NCBI GenBank assembly: GCA_035411585.1
Contig: DAONTI010000025.1
Span: 1-64,000 of the forward strand
Length of the DNA stretch: 64,000 bases
Direction of reading: 5' to 3'
From: MWDV01 sp002070715
GTDB lineage: Bacteria; Verrucomicrobiota; Verrucomicrobiia; Limisphaerales; MWDV01
The notes beneath the pieces are model-generated. The model was not told the DNA's origin. It did not search any database and worked only from the letters and a program-made list of their open reading frames with translations. Position numbers and translations under genes: made by a program. Numbering within the stretch: the first letter of the stretch is position 1; every line of letters starts with the position of its first letter. This document shows, one piece after another, positions 43,958 to 53,013 of this stretch.

Positions 43958-44590
43958 AATCAGTGACAGGTTGTGTGTTGGTCGTTGTTCGTCCAATTCC
44001 CGTCGCAGTGTATGAAATCCACCGTTCAACACAAGGGCCCGCCCTCGCCGCCCAAGTCGGCTGTCAATTGCCTTTTTTGGTTATCCCGCTGATTCGCCAA
44101 GTGCGGTCGCGCCTTTGGCTGCCAGGCTTTTACTGCGCGTTCGAGTCGGCAGCCTGTCGGGAGCGGCAGAGGACTGCCGCGCTCCAAAACCTGGCGGTAA
44201 TCTCCAGCAGCGGTGGGCGTCAACGGGGACCGTTCAATTGACACTTTGATAGAAAATCATCGGTGTCTGAACGGAAACAGCGGGGGGAGTGTCCCAAGGC
44301 TTGAATGGATTGTGTCCCATGAAATCGCATCCCGGCACCCGCAGCCTCCTGACCGTGGCGGAAAGTTTCCGTTGTGTCGCGTGCATTGTTTGGCGGACCC
44401 ACACATGGCGACCGGCACCTTGCTGTTGGCGTGCGGGTGGGGGGCTCTCGAATTGTAACGACGTTTGGTGTCAAAGGCGGGGCGGGTGATGCGGGGTGCT
44501 CAGGTCATTCCGCGGAGGGCGTTATCGTCACTCGCTCCGCGAACACAAACTTGCAACCCGGCGGGAGCCCGGCAAAATCAGCCGTCAATC
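43958..44590. other. Intergenic region between DUF1080 and BatD genes
   Basis: This 633-base gap has no supported gene. It contains the promoters of two divergent genes and a hairpin-forming segment at 44160-44185 that looks like a mobile intergenic repeat. Short open frames here (for example 44026-44244 minus) run across the hairpin and have no family likeness. Confidence 0.55.
44160..44185. repeat. Hairpin-forming intergenic element
   Basis: GGAGCGGCAG (44160-44169) pairs with CTGCCGCGCTCC (44174-44185) apart from a two-base bulge, with the loop AGGA. The surrounding GC-rich, gene-free sequence suggests a REP-like dispersed element. Only one copy lies in this window. Confidence 0.4.
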
Positions 44591-46396
44591 ATGGCCAGGC
44601 CGTTCCATAAACAGGTCGGAAACCGGCGCTCCCCCCGGCGCGCGTGGCGGTTGCCCGGATGGATTCCGGGCGGCGCGCTGGTTTGGGGGGTCAGCCTGTC
44701 GGTGTGGGCGGCCAGTTTTACCGCGTCCCTCGACCGCCCGACTGTGCTGGCCGGGGAACCGGTGGGGCTCACGCTGACGTTTGACGGGGTCACCCTTTCC
44801 AGCACCCCGCGGTTGCCCGCCATTCCGGGGATTCAAGTGTTGCCGGGGATGCAAAGTGGAATCAACCGAAGCGTCGGGCCCGATGGCCAGGCGAGCACTG
44901 TGCAGACTTTCAAGTTCACGCTCATGCCGTCTGAACCGGGCGAGTTCACGATTCCGGCTTTTGAAATCGAGCTCAACGGCCAGCACCTGTCGAGTCTGCC
45001 GCTTTCGTTGACCGTGTTGCGCGAGGACCCGTCCGCGCCGCCGGCGGAAATGGCCAATCAAGCTGCGTTCCTATGGCCGGCGTGGCCGCAGCGCGAGGTG
45101 TATGTCAACGAAACGGTCATACTGGAATTACGGCTTTACGTGCATGGCGGCGTGTCGCGGATTGGTGATTTTCAGTTTCCGCCGTTCAACGTGGACGGCA
45201 TCACCGCCGGCAACCTCATCCAAGGCGAGCGTTTCCAACGCCGCGTGGGCGGGACCACTTACAGCGTGTATCCGCTCCAAGTGGTGCTCACCCCGCATCG
45301 TCCGGGGCGGCAGGTCATCGGGCCGTTGTCCGGCAGTCTGGTGCTGAATCCGCGCGATCCGTTTGACTGGTTCTTCCGACGGTCGGCGCCGCAATCGGTG
45401 ACGCTGGAGCTCCCCCGCCATGAATTGCAGGTGTTGCCCCTGCCCACCAACAATGTGCCCGCCAGTTTCAACGGGGCCGTGGGCCAATTCGAACTCACGG
45501 TCAGCGCGGGTCCCACCAACGTCGCCGTGGGCGATCCCATCACCGTCAAGGTGCAGATTTCGGGCCGGGGCGCGTGGGAATGGTTGAGCCTGCCCGAGCA
45601 GCCGGGGTGGAAGGATTTCACCGTGTATCCCGCCACCGCGCGCCTGGAAACCACGGACGCCTTGGGCATTCAAGGCACGAAGTATTTTGAACAGGTGGTT
45701 GCGCCGCAATCGGCCGCGGTTCAAGCATTGCCGGCACTGGAGTTCAGCTTTTTTGATCCGCAACAGCGTGAGTATCGCACGCTGCGGCATCCCGCGACGC
45801 CGCTCGTTGTTCGGCCCACGGCGGCGGCCACGCCGGTCATTGCCGCGTCCCAATCGGGCGGGGCCGAGGCGCCGCCGCCGACGCAGGACATTGTGGGTCT
45901 CAAACAACGGTTGGGCACGGTGGCTGCGATCCAACCGCCCCTCGCGCGGCAACCGTGGTTCTGGGGCTTGAACAGCTTGCCTGTGCTCGGATGGATCCTC
46001 GCCTGCGTCTGGCGGCGCCGGCGCGAGGCGTTGGCTAATAATCCCCGGCTGCGCCGTCGCCGGCAGGTGGCGCAAATCGTCAATGACGGAGTGGAGGAAT
46101 TGCGCCAGCTCGCGGCGCAGAATCAGGCCGAAGCATTTTTCGCGCGGCTCTTCCATCTGTTGCAGGAGCAAATCGGCGAGCGCTTGAACCTGCCGGCCTC
46201 AGCCATTACCGAGGTCGTCGTGGATGAACGCTTGAAACCGGCCGGGTTGCCGGACGCCGCCTGCGCCGCCCTGCATGAGTTGTTTCAATCGTGCAATCTG
46301 GCTCGGTACGCCCCGGTGCATTCCAGCCAGGCCTTGGCGGCTTTTATCCCGCGGCTGGAAGCGGTGATTTTGCAATTGCGGAGGTTTGAGCCATGA
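44591..46396 (+). CDS. BatD family protein
   Basis: The 601-residue protein has a signal/TM start (WIPGGALVWGVSLSVWAASF) and several beta-rich oxygen-tolerance (BatD) repeats in the periplasmic part. Examples are VLAGEPVGLTLTFDG, FTIPAFEIELNGQ and VNETVILELRLYV. A TM helix near residue 460 and a helical cytoplasmic tail follow. BatD belongs to the Bat aerotolerance system and usually sits beside von Willebrand-domain proteins BatA/BatB. Those are absent here. Its stop overlaps the next ATG (ATGA). ATG at 44591 is preferred; no strong ribosome-binding site is seen. Confidence 0.87.
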   Translation: MARPFHKQVGNRRSPRRAWRLPGWIPGGALVWGVSLSVWAASFTASLDRPTVLAGEPVGLTLTFDGVTLSSTPRLPAIPGIQVLPGMQSGINRSVGPDGQASTVQTFKFTLMPSEPGEFTIPAFEIELNGQHLSSLPLSLTVLREDPSAPPAEMANQAAFLWPAWPQREVYVNETVILELRLYVHGGVSRIGDFQFPPFNVDGITAGNLIQGERFQRRVGGTTYSVYPLQVVLTPHRPGRQVIGPLSGSLVLNPRDPFDWFFRRSAPQSVTLELPRHELQVLPLPTNNVPASFNGAVGQFELTVSAGPTNVAVGDPITVKVQISGRGAWEWLSLPEQPGWKDFTVYPATARLETTDALGIQGTKYFEQVVAPQSAAVQALPALEFSFFDPQQREYRTLRHPATPLVVRPTAAATPVIAASQSGGAEAPPPTQDIVGLKQRLGTVAAIQPPLARQPWFWGLNSLPVLGWILACVWRRRREALANNPRLRRRRQVAQIVNDGVEELRQLAAQNQAEAFFARLFHLLQEQIGERLNLPASAITEVVVDERLKPAGLPDAACAALHELFQSCNLARYAPVHSSQALAAFIPRLEAVILQLRRFEP

Positions 46397-47172
46397 ACCT
46401 CGGCTGGATTCGTTTCAGACGACGCCCGTGGCAGGCCAGATTGGCGTGCGCGCTCCTTACAGGATTGGCAGTGTGGGGCGCGCCAGCGGCTGAGGATATT
46501 TCCCCGGACTTCGAGGCCGCCAACCGGCTCTACGAAGCGGGACAATTCAGCGAGGCCGCCGCCGCCTATGACCGGCTGTTGCAAAGCGGGATTTCGTCAC
46601 CGGCACTGTATTTCAACTGGGGCAATGCCCAATTCAAAGCCGGGCAGGTGGGCGGGGCCATCGCCGCGTATCGCTTGGCCGAACAACTCACCCCGCGCGA
46701 TCCAGATCTCCGAACCAATCTGCGGTTTGCCCGCGCGCAAGTGACCGGGCCGACGTGGCGCGACGCCTGGGTGGCGCGCGCGTTGGGGCGGGTAAGCCTG
46801 CGGGAGTGGACCCTCGCCGTTGCCGCGGTGTGGTGGGTTTGGTTCGGGCTGTTAATCGGGCGGCAACTCCAATCCGCCACCCGCCGGTCCGGGCGCGGGT
46901 TGCTCTGGATTACGACGGGGTTACTGGTGCTGCTCGCCGCCGGATGGGCTTTCCGGTTGCGGGAACGGTTTTTTCAGCCGATGGCCGTGGTCATCAGCCA
47001 GACCCCGGTGCGGAATGGTCCCTTTGACGAGTCGCCGGAAGCTTTCACCGTGCATGACGGCGCGGAATTGCGCGTGCTGGATCAGAAAAACGATTGGTTG
47101 CAGGTGCAAGCGGACCCCCGCCGTATCGGCTGGCTGCCGCGCGAGCGGGGCCGGGTGCTGCCGGCCCATTGA
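46393..47172 (+). CDS. BatE-like protein: TPR plus SH3-like domain
   Basis: The 259-residue protein has a signal peptide (cut near APAAED), a tetratricopeptide pair (AANRLYEAGQFSEAAAAYDRLL and YFNWGNAQFKAGQVGGAIAAYRLAEQ), two TM helices, and a bacterial SH3-like end (VVISQTPVRNGP and DQKNDWLQVQ). This matches BatE-type partners of BatD. It starts inside the BatD stop codon, so the two are translationally coupled. Function in the envelope is inferred from the Bat family. Confidence 0.85.
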   Translation: MNLGWIRFRRRPWQARLACALLTGLAVWGAPAAEDISPDFEAANRLYEAGQFSEAAAAYDRLLQSGISSPALYFNWGNAQFKAGQVGGAIAAYRLAEQLTPRDPDLRTNLRFARAQVTGPTWRDAWVARALGRVSLREWTLAVAAVWWVWFGLLIGRQLQSATRRSGRGLLWITTGLLVLLAAGWAFRLRERFFQPMAVVISQTPVRNGPFDESPEAFTVHDGAELRVLDQKNDWLQVQADPRRIGWLPRERGRVLPAH

Positions 47173-47206
47173 TGGCGTCTCCGTCCGGTGCCGCCCCTGA
47201 CGCGGT

Positions 47207-47812
47207 TCAACGCATCGCTTCCTGGAGTAAGCGCATTAAATCCGCGTACGTATCCACCGCTTGAAACTGCGGGAATTGTTGTTTCACATTGTCCGGCGCG
47301 CGGAAGAGAATGCCCACGTGCGCTTCAGTGAGCATGGCGGTGTCGTTGAACGAATCGCCCGCCGCGATCACGCGGTAGTTGAGTAATTTGAACGCCGCCA
47401 CGGCGCGCTGTTTTTGTTCCTCCACGCGCAGTTGGTAGTTGACGATGCGGTCCTGCTCCACGACCAGCCGGTGGCACAGCAGCGTGGGCCAGCCGAGTTG
47501 CCGCAGGAGGGGGGTGGCGAATTGTTCAAAAGTATCGGAGAGAATGATCACCTGCACCTGCGCGCGCAGTGCGTCCAGAAACTCGCGCGCCCCGGGCAAC
47601 GGCGCCAGCGTGCTGATGACGTGTTGGATGTCGGACAGTTTCAAGCCGTGTTGATCCAGGAGCGCGATCCGGCCGCGCATCAACCGGTCATAATCCGGTT
47701 CGTCCCGCGTCGTCCGGCGCAGTTCAGGAATCCGGGTTTTTTCGGCGACGGCGATCCAAATCTCGGGAGTTAGCACCCCCTCCATATCCAGCGTGACAAT
47801 TGCTTGTTTCAC
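47207..47812 (-). CDS. thrH: ThrH: phosphoserine phosphatase / homoserine phosphotransferase (HAD)
   Basis: The 201-residue HAD-fold protein matches the ThrH pattern closely: LDMEGVLTPEIWIAVAEKT with Asp9 and Glu11 in the DxE variant of motif I, HVISTLAPLPGA, VIILSDTFEQF with the Ser/Thr motif II, and AAGDSFNDTAML with motif III/IV Asp. ThrH dephosphorylates phosphoserine and can transfer phosphate to homoserine. The start is GTG at 47812. It is monocistronic, followed in the same direction by nothing close; purU is 109 bases upstream. Confidence 0.92.
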   Translation of the reverse strand: MKQAIVTLDMEGVLTPEIWIAVAEKTRIPELRRTTRDEPDYDRLMRGRIALLDQHGLKLSDIQHVISTLAPLPGAREFLDALRAQVQVIILSDTFEQFATPLLRQLGWPTLLCHRLVVEQDRIVNYQLRVEEQKQRAVAAFKLLNYRVIAAGDSFNDTAMLTEAHVGILFRAPDNVKQQFPQFQAVDTYADLMRLLQEAMR

Positions 47813-47921
47813 CGCGGCGCAGTGTTTCAGAAGCGCCCTGGCGTGTCCAGCCGTTCACGCCGTGCCGATTTTTTCTGGCGCCTGATCGTCCGGCGTGTGG
47901 CCAGCGCGGGAGCCGAGGAGG

Positions 47922-48770
47922 TCACACCTCTTTCACTACGCCCCAATACACGTCCAGGCGTTTGGTGAGATAGAGTTTCACGGCTTTTAGCAGCGTGCGC
48001 GCTTCGTGCCGCTGACCGGTCGCCACGATTTGGGCCAGAGTCATGCCCGGTTTCACAGGGAAACAACTTTGCGCAATGATCGGTCCCTTATCCAAATCCA
48101 TGGTGACGAAGTGCGCGGAGACGCCGATGATTTTCACCCCTTGTTCGTAGGCCTGCCGGTAGGGTTGGGGCCCGGGAAAACTGGGCAGCAGGGAGGGATG
48201 GATGTTGATGATCTTGTTCTTGTAGCGCCACACGAAGTTGGGCGAGAGAATTTTCATGAAGCGCGCCAGCACCACGAAATCGCAGGCGTGTTCCTCCAGC
48301 ACCCGCAACGCGGTCTGTTCCGCCCGGGGCCGGTCCTCCCACGGGACATGCACAAACGGCAGCCCGTGTTTGTCGACCAGCGGGGCCAGGTCCGGCCGGC
48401 TGCCGAGGACCACCACCGGCTGCGCGCGCGGGAGCCGTCCGGATTTGGCGGTGTCCAGAATCGTCTCGGCGCACAACGGCTCGCGCGTGACCATGATCGC
48501 CATGCGCTGGCGGCGGTTGGGTTCGGTAAACCGGAGTTTGATTTCCATCCGCAACGCCGCCGCCAGCCGTGCGAGGCCTTGCTGCACGGCGGCGGCATCC
48601 AGTTGCGCGGGCCGCCAGGACGCCTGGAGGGTCATGCTGAACTGGCCGCGGGTAACCTGTTCTTCCAGGGCTTCAATGTTGGCCTTTTGTTCAAACAGAA
48701 AACTGGTGATGCGCGCGACCACGCCGGTTTTGTCGCGCCCAATGACGGTGATGGTGGCGTAAGCTTTCAT
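47922..48770 (-). CDS. purU: Formyltetrahydrofolate deformylase
   Basis: PurU releases formate from 10-formyltetrahydrofolate and so balances one-carbon pools and supplies formate for PurT. The 282-residue protein has an N-terminal ACT domain (about 1-80, VIGRDKTGVVARI) and a formyltransferase domain with INIHPSLLPSFPG containing the catalytic His and VTMDLDKGPII containing the catalytic Asp. Length and order match the family. ATG at 48770 is clear. Confidence 0.95.
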   Translation of the reverse strand: MKAYATITVIGRDKTGVVARITSFLFEQKANIEALEEQVTRGQFSMTLQASWRPAQLDAAAVQQGLARLAAALRMEIKLRFTEPNRRQRMAIMVTREPLCAETILDTAKSGRLPRAQPVVVLGSRPDLAPLVDKHGLPFVHVPWEDRPRAEQTALRVLEEHACDFVVLARFMKILSPNFVWRYKNKIINIHPSLLPSFPGPQPYRQAYEQGVKIIGVSAHFVTMDLDKGPIIAQSCFPVKPGMTLAQIVATGQRHEARTLLKAVKLYLTKRLDVYWGVVKEV

Positions 48771-48897
48771 CTTTCGGGCAATTCAATCCGAATTCGCTTT
48801 TGGGCAAAAGCGCATTCCTTTCCTTGCTGTTCGCCGGAAGCAGGTCCCGCCGACCAGCGCCCATCCGTCGTCCACCGCGCCTTCGGACGGTCTCGTT

Positions 48898-50106
48898 TTA
48901 TTGCCCACGCACGTCCACGCAGACCACGTCGCCCGCCGCGTTCCGGCAATAGATGCGGCCGTTCGCCAAAACCGGGGTCGTCCAGCATTTGCCGCCGATG
49001 ACCTGGGCGCGGGCGAGCGGCTTGAATTCCGTGGGCCGGGCCGGGGCCACCATGAGTTCGCCCTTTTCGCTCAGGGCAATCAAGTAGCCATCGGCCAGCA
49101 TGAGGGAACCCTTGCCGAATTTCCGGTCGCTCCATTTGACCTCGCCGGTGTCCCAAACGAGGCAGCGCAGTTCGGTTTCGTCCACGCCGTAGAGATGGCC
49201 CTCCCACCGCACGCAACTGTTGAAATGATTGCGCATGTTGCGGTTCTCCCAGACCTTCTCGGTGGTGGACCCGGTAATCCGGATCACCGACGCCCCACGA
49301 TTGTAACCGGAGGAGACAAACACCTGGTCGCCGGCCAGAATGGGATCGGCGGCGTTGACGTCGTACCGGGTTTTCCACGGGTAACGCCACAACTCCTTGC
49401 CGTCGGCCACCGTTACCGCAACGACATGTTCACGGGTAAAAAGCACCGCGGCCCGGGTCCCCGCGCTGGTGAACGGCACGGGCGTGGCATAGCCGGCTTC
49501 CCCGGTGCCGTGGCTCCAAACCACCGTTCCATTGTCCTTCTGCAAAGCCGTACCGGTGCTCCCCACGTTGACCAGGAGCAGGTCGCCTTCGACCAGCACT
49601 GATCCGGCAAATCCCCAGGTGGGCATGGCGGCGCCGAGTTCCTCGGCGAGCAGTTTCGTCCAAATGATGGTGCCCTTGGCGGCATCCAGACAAAACATCA
49701 CGCCCCGTTTGCTCAGGGTGTAAACGCGGTCGCCGTCCACTGTGGGCGTGGCGCTCGTGCCGCCTTCGTAGGAATTGGCGTCTAGGGGCGCGGGATAATC
49801 ATGCCGCCAAATGAACCGGCCAGTCGCGGCGTCAAAACAGAATACGGAATCGGTGTCGTTGGCGTTGCCCATGGTATAGGCGCGGCCCTGCGCGATGGCG
49901 AACGAGGAAAATCCGGTGCCGACCCTGGCTTTCCAGAGCACCTTGGGCCCTCCGTCCGGCCACGAGGTTAGCCAGCCGGTTTCGCGGGAAATGCCATTCA
50001 ACTCTGGTCCCCGCCAGCGCGGCCAATCGGCGGCGGAGGCGGCGCCGGGAAACGTCGCCATCAGCAAGACCACGAACAACCCGCGTACAAAACCGTGTTG
50101 CGTCAT
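48898..50106 (-). CDS. Secreted PQQ-repeat beta-propeller protein
   Basis: The 402-residue protein has a signal peptide (cut near ASAADW) and then seven or eight repeats of the PQQ/BamB-like type with a Trp-rich blade pattern, such as DWPRWRGPELNGIS, VFCFDAATGRFIWRHDYP, and VMFCLDAAKGTIIWTKLL. No pyrroloquinoline-quinone dehydrogenase signature beyond the repeats is visible, so it is probably a non-enzymatic scaffold. Such proteins are very common in Verrucomicrobiota. The gene is single, with the Tat-exported isomerase gene 78 bases upstream. Confidence 0.88.
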   Translation of the reverse strand: MTQHGFVRGLFVVLLMATFPGAASAADWPRWRGPELNGISRETGWLTSWPDGGPKVLWKARVGTGFSSFAIAQGRAYTMGNANDTDSVFCFDAATGRFIWRHDYPAPLDANSYEGGTSATPTVDGDRVYTLSKRGVMFCLDAAKGTIIWTKLLAEELGAAMPTWGFAGSVLVEGDLLLVNVGSTGTALQKDNGTVVWSHGTGEAGYATPVPFTSAGTRAAVLFTREHVVAVTVADGKELWRYPWKTRYDVNAADPILAGDQVFVSSGYNRGASVIRITGSTTEKVWENRNMRNHFNSCVRWEGHLYGVDETELRCLVWDTGEVKWSDRKFGKGSLMLADGYLIALSEKGELMVAPARPTEFKPLARAQVIGGKCWTTPVLANGRIYCRNAAGDVVCVDVRGQ

Positions 50107-50184
50107 GCCGACAGGGTAAGCGCCACCGGAAGGCTGTCAACCGTGGCGACTGGCTCACCCTCGGCGGGGCCCGCCAACCGACCC

Positions 50185-51078
50185 TCAAGCTTGGGTGCGG
50201 GCCATCAGTTCCTCAAACAACCGGCGTTGTCGGATGAAGGCGGCCACCCGATCCGCCGGCGGTTGGCTGCCCGCTTCCAACAACCACCAGCCCTGATAGC
50301 TGGCTTGGACAAATAACTTCGCCAGCAAAGCCCAGTCGTATCCCGGTGTATCGAGTTCCCGCACATGGGTGATGGTGCCGAGACGGTCTTTGACCAGATG
50401 AAAATTATGGGCCAACCCCGGTTCTTCCTGGTCGGTGTTATTCGAGTTCCAGCACACGGTGGCATTGGGATGGGTGGCCACCGCCATAATTTGCCGGATG
50501 ATCGGTAATCGCGCGCAACCTCCATGCACTTCCAAGCGCAGTTGCTGGCCATACTCGGCGCCGAATGCGGCCACGGTGTTCAGTGCCCGACCAATTTGCG
50601 CGATGGTTTTCTCGGGTGCCACCTCCCGGGGCAGGGCGTTGGGACGCACTTTGACGCCGGTCGCCCCGACATCGTGCGCCAGCCGGATGAACGCTTTGGT
50701 AGTTTCAATGGCCCGGGCAAGAATCTGAGCGTCCGGACTGTGAAATTCCTCCGCCGTGCCCAGGCCGAGGAGTTTCACGGGGCTGTCGGCAAACCGTCGC
50801 CGCACCTCCCGCCGCTGCTCCGCGGTGAGTGTGGGCTCCACGCCGTGGGCATGGGTCGTCCGTAATTCCACCCCGAGCAAGCCCGCCTCTGCGCAATGCT
50901 TGAGCAAGGCCGAGAGATCTAGATCGCGTCCCCATTGATAAGTGACCAACCCGAACTGGATTTTTGCCCGGACCGGAGTTTCCGCGCAAAGGCGGTGCGT
51001 GACGATGCGAGCCCAACCTGCGGTCATCCCAAGAGCCGTAGTTTGTTTGAGGAACGCGCGGCGGGTCATGGAGGTCAT
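50185..51078 (-). CDS. Tat-exported sugar phosphate isomerase/epimerase-like TIM barrel
   Basis: Twin-arginine signal TRRAFLKQTTALG at the N-terminus, then a barrel beginning IQFGLVTYQWG. Typical segments are GLLGVELRTTHAHG, a metal-binding Glu in RLEVHGGC, and His/Asp-type ends such as ITHVRELDTPGYDW. Oxidoreductase- or epimerase-type reactions on secreted sugars are likely; substrate unknown. ATG at 51078 is chosen; 51069 (MTRRAF) is equally possible. The HIT gene starts 40 bases upstream in the same direction. Confidence 0.85.
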   Translation of the reverse strand: MTSMTRRAFLKQTTALGMTAGWARIVTHRLCAETPVRAKIQFGLVTYQWGRDLDLSALLKHCAEAGLLGVELRTTHAHGVEPTLTAEQRREVRRRFADSPVKLLGLGTAEEFHSPDAQILARAIETTKAFIRLAHDVGATGVKVRPNALPREVAPEKTIAQIGRALNTVAAFGAEYGQQLRLEVHGGCARLPIIRQIMAVATHPNATVCWNSNNTDQEEPGLAHNFHLVKDRLGTITHVRELDTPGYDWALLAKLFVQASYQGWWLLEAGSQPPADRVAAFIRQRRLFEELMARTQA

Positions 51079-51117
51079 GGTAAAACCAGGATGAAACGGG
51101 CAATGCATGGAGTTGTC

Positions 51118-51528
51118 TTACTCTTCGAGGAGGATGAGCTTCGCCTGCACCGCGTCCAAATCCACCGCCGCCTCTCCCAGGCTGGATTGGGGGAAACCAC
51201 TCAACGCGTCATTTTGCTGGGAGGGAAACACGGCCACGTGAAGATGGGATATCCGTCCGCCCCGGATGAAAACGCAGACAAAATCGGGCTGCAGGGTCTG
51301 CTTGATCTTTTGCGCCACGACGCGGACGACCCCAAACAGCCGCCCCAAGGTCGCTTCATCCAGATCATAAAACCGCACCACGTGCGCCTTGGGCACCACC
51401 AAGCAATGGCCCTCGGCGCAGGGGGTGACATCCAGGATGCCCAAGAACTCCGAATCTTCGTAAATTTTCCGGGCGGGCAGGGTCCCGGCCGCAATCCGGC
51501 AAAGAATGCAGTCATCGGTCTGGGTCAT
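51118..51528 (-). CDS. HIT-family nucleotide-binding protein with an altered His triad
   Basis: The 136-residue protein opens with the HIT pattern CILCRIAAGTLPARKIYEDS and has HCLVVPKAH near residue 41. The triad region reads ISHLHVAVFPS. The first and second His (95 and 97) are present but the third is Ala99, unlike HfHfHff in active hydrolases. HIT proteins hydrolyse or transfer nucleotidyl groups. A missing third His may reduce or change activity. The Cys7/Cys10 pair could bind zinc. ATG at 51528. Confidence 0.85.
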   Translation of the reverse strand: MTQTDDCILCRIAAGTLPARKIYEDSEFLGILDVTPCAEGHCLVVPKAHVVRFYDLDEATLGRLFGVVRVVAQKIKQTLQPDFVCVFIRGGRISHLHVAVFPSQQNDALSGFPQSSLGEAAVDLDAVQAKLILLEE

Positions 51529-51620
51529 GGCTTTGCCTCAATCAGAATTAACGGAAGCCAGCATACCAACATGGTTTTTTCTTGGGCGACCCAAGTCACC
51601 AGCCGCCCGGGTCTTCGAAG

Positions 51621-52106
51621 TCAGTGCGTATGGTCGGCTTCGGATTCCTCGAACGTTTTATGCACCGTGCCCGCGGGATGTTCGGGGGGCGCGTAAAGGG
51701 TGTACACCTTGAGCGGCGTCTTGCCTTCGTTAATGATGTTATGCCAGTAACCGGCCGGGATGAAGATGGCCCAGTCATCGGACACTTTTTTGTCGAAGGT
51801 CAAATTCTCCTTCGTCGCGCCCATTACCACCCGGGCCTTCCCTTTTTCTACGCGAATGAATTGATCCCCGTCGTCGTGCTTTTCCAGACCGATTTCGCCG
51901 CCGGGCTTCACCGACATGACGGTCATTTGCAGATTCCGTCCCGTCCACTTTGCGGTTCGGAAATTTTTATTTTTTACGGTCAGCTTTTCGATGTTCACCA
52001 CCCACGGTTGTTTGCCGTGGTCCGTCTCCTCGGCGGTGGCGCGGGCGGGGAACCAGCCCGAAACAAGCACACTCACCCCAACCACCATGACGATTTTTCT
52101 CAGCAT
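51621..52106 (-). CDS. Secreted cupin-domain protein
   Basis: The 161-residue protein has a signal peptide (cut near ARATAE) and one cupin barrel. Motif 1 carries His77 in GLEKHDDGDQFIRVEKGKA and motif 2 carries His122 in FIPAGYWHNIINEG, both as metal ligands. It resembles mannose-6-phosphate isomerase-type cupins, but no enzyme activity can be read. AAGGAGT eight bases before the ATG at 52106 is a textbook ribosome-binding site. The gene borders the repeat-rich region at 52.2-52.9 kb. Confidence 0.9.
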   Translation of the reverse strand: MLRKIVMVVGVSVLVSGWFPARATAEETDHGKQPWVVNIEKLTVKNKNFRTAKWTGRNLQMTVMSVKPGGEIGLEKHDDGDQFIRVEKGKARVVMGATKENLTFDKKVSDDWAIFIPAGYWHNIINEGKTPLKVYTLYAPPEHPAGTVHKTFEESEADHTH

Positions 52107-52445
52107 GTCGTTACTCCTTATTCGATTGATTCTTTTTATCGGTGCTCAACGAATTATCCGACTTATTTCACAATCTTATCCGTTGAAGTCGCTTAATTTT
52201 GGCTGGGTCCTTCCCACCGGTCAAGCCCTCATTCCGGGATAATTTTGGAAAGGTGTGGGAGATCGTGACTCGCCACATCGTAAAATTGCAGGCGTTGAAT
52301 GCCCGCCGTAGGTAGGGGCAACCCCGTCTCCGCTGAAGATGGCGTCGCTGCCACGGCGTGCCATAGAAAGACACTGCCGTCCAGAGCGGGGTGCTGTAGT
52401 CATTCCGTCACGAGATGATGTGCACCTCTCGCCAGCCGGAGAACA

Positions 52446-52594
52446 GCCCCGTTAGGGGCGACATCTTTGTAGCAACAGACCCGAACTATTTCCCAGCTCG
52501 TCAGGAGCGGCATCATCCCGAACCACAATCCTATCGGTGTTTCGTTCAATATTTTCTGCGGCGGAAAGAGAGAAGATGCCGCCCCTAACGGGGC
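52446..52594. repeat. Intergenic inverted repeat with 22-base arms
   Basis: The left arm (52446-52467) starts GCCCCGTTAGGGGCGACATC and the right arm (52573-52594) is its reverse complement with one mismatch. The arms enclose 105 bases that contain another related unit, CTCGTCAGGAGCGGCATC (52497). Each arm also contains a small palindrome, GCCCC...GGGGC. Confidence 0.7.
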
Positions 52595-52740
52595 TCGAAA
52601 AACAGAGCTTGCGGTTACTACAACGATGCCGTGCCTACGGCACTCCGTGAATGGCGTACAAGTGTGATTGGGCTGGGAAGCGGCGCGATTATCCCAGTTG
52701 CGGCGGTTAGCGTCCGCAGCCAAATCACAAAGACACCCAA

Positions 52741-52770
52741 ACCCCGTCAGGAGCGGCGGCTTTGTAGAAG
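52741..52770. repeat. Further copy of the CCCCGTCAGGAGCGGC unit
   Basis: ACCCCGTCAGGAGCGGCGGC followed by TTTGTAGAAG matches the left arm at 52446 (which continues CTTTGTAGCA) with a few substitutions. It is a direct copy of that element. Confidence 0.6.
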
Positions 52771-52818
52771 CCATTTTATAAACAACCGCCGCCGTTAATA
52801 ACCTGCAGCACCAATCCA

Positions 52819-52885
52819 CAGATGACGCAGATTTCTCAGATTTTTTCCGGTTTATCATCTGCGTGAATCGGCGAAATCTGCGGAC
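52819..52885. repeat. Dispersed intergenic repeat, copy B (67 bp)
   Basis: This is the partner of 18269-18335, same length and orientation, about 79 percent identical by hand alignment, with ATCTGCGTGAATC and AATCTGCGGAC conserved. ACGCAGATTTC and GAAATCTGCGG inside the copy can pair, giving a long imperfect hairpin. Confidence 0.68.
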
Positions 52886-53013
52886 CAAAACAGTTAAGGG
52901 ATGACTTCCAGAATCCCGCACACATTTCAAACGACGTTACCTCGGCGCACGCTCCACCAATTCTTTGGCCCGCGGGGTTGCCCTGATCGGATGGGCGGCT
53001 ATTATTTTTCCAC

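Larger units (their letters stand above)
52107..53013. other. Repeat-rich intergenic region
   Basis: This 907-base gap has no supported gene. It is a mosaic of several short related elements: a long inverted repeat at 52446-52594, copies of a CCCCGT(C/T)AGG(A/G)GCGGC unit at 52497 and 52741, and the dispersed 67-bp repeat copy B at 52819-52885. A transposase is not present, so these behave like non-autonomous intergenic elements. Confidence 0.65.
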
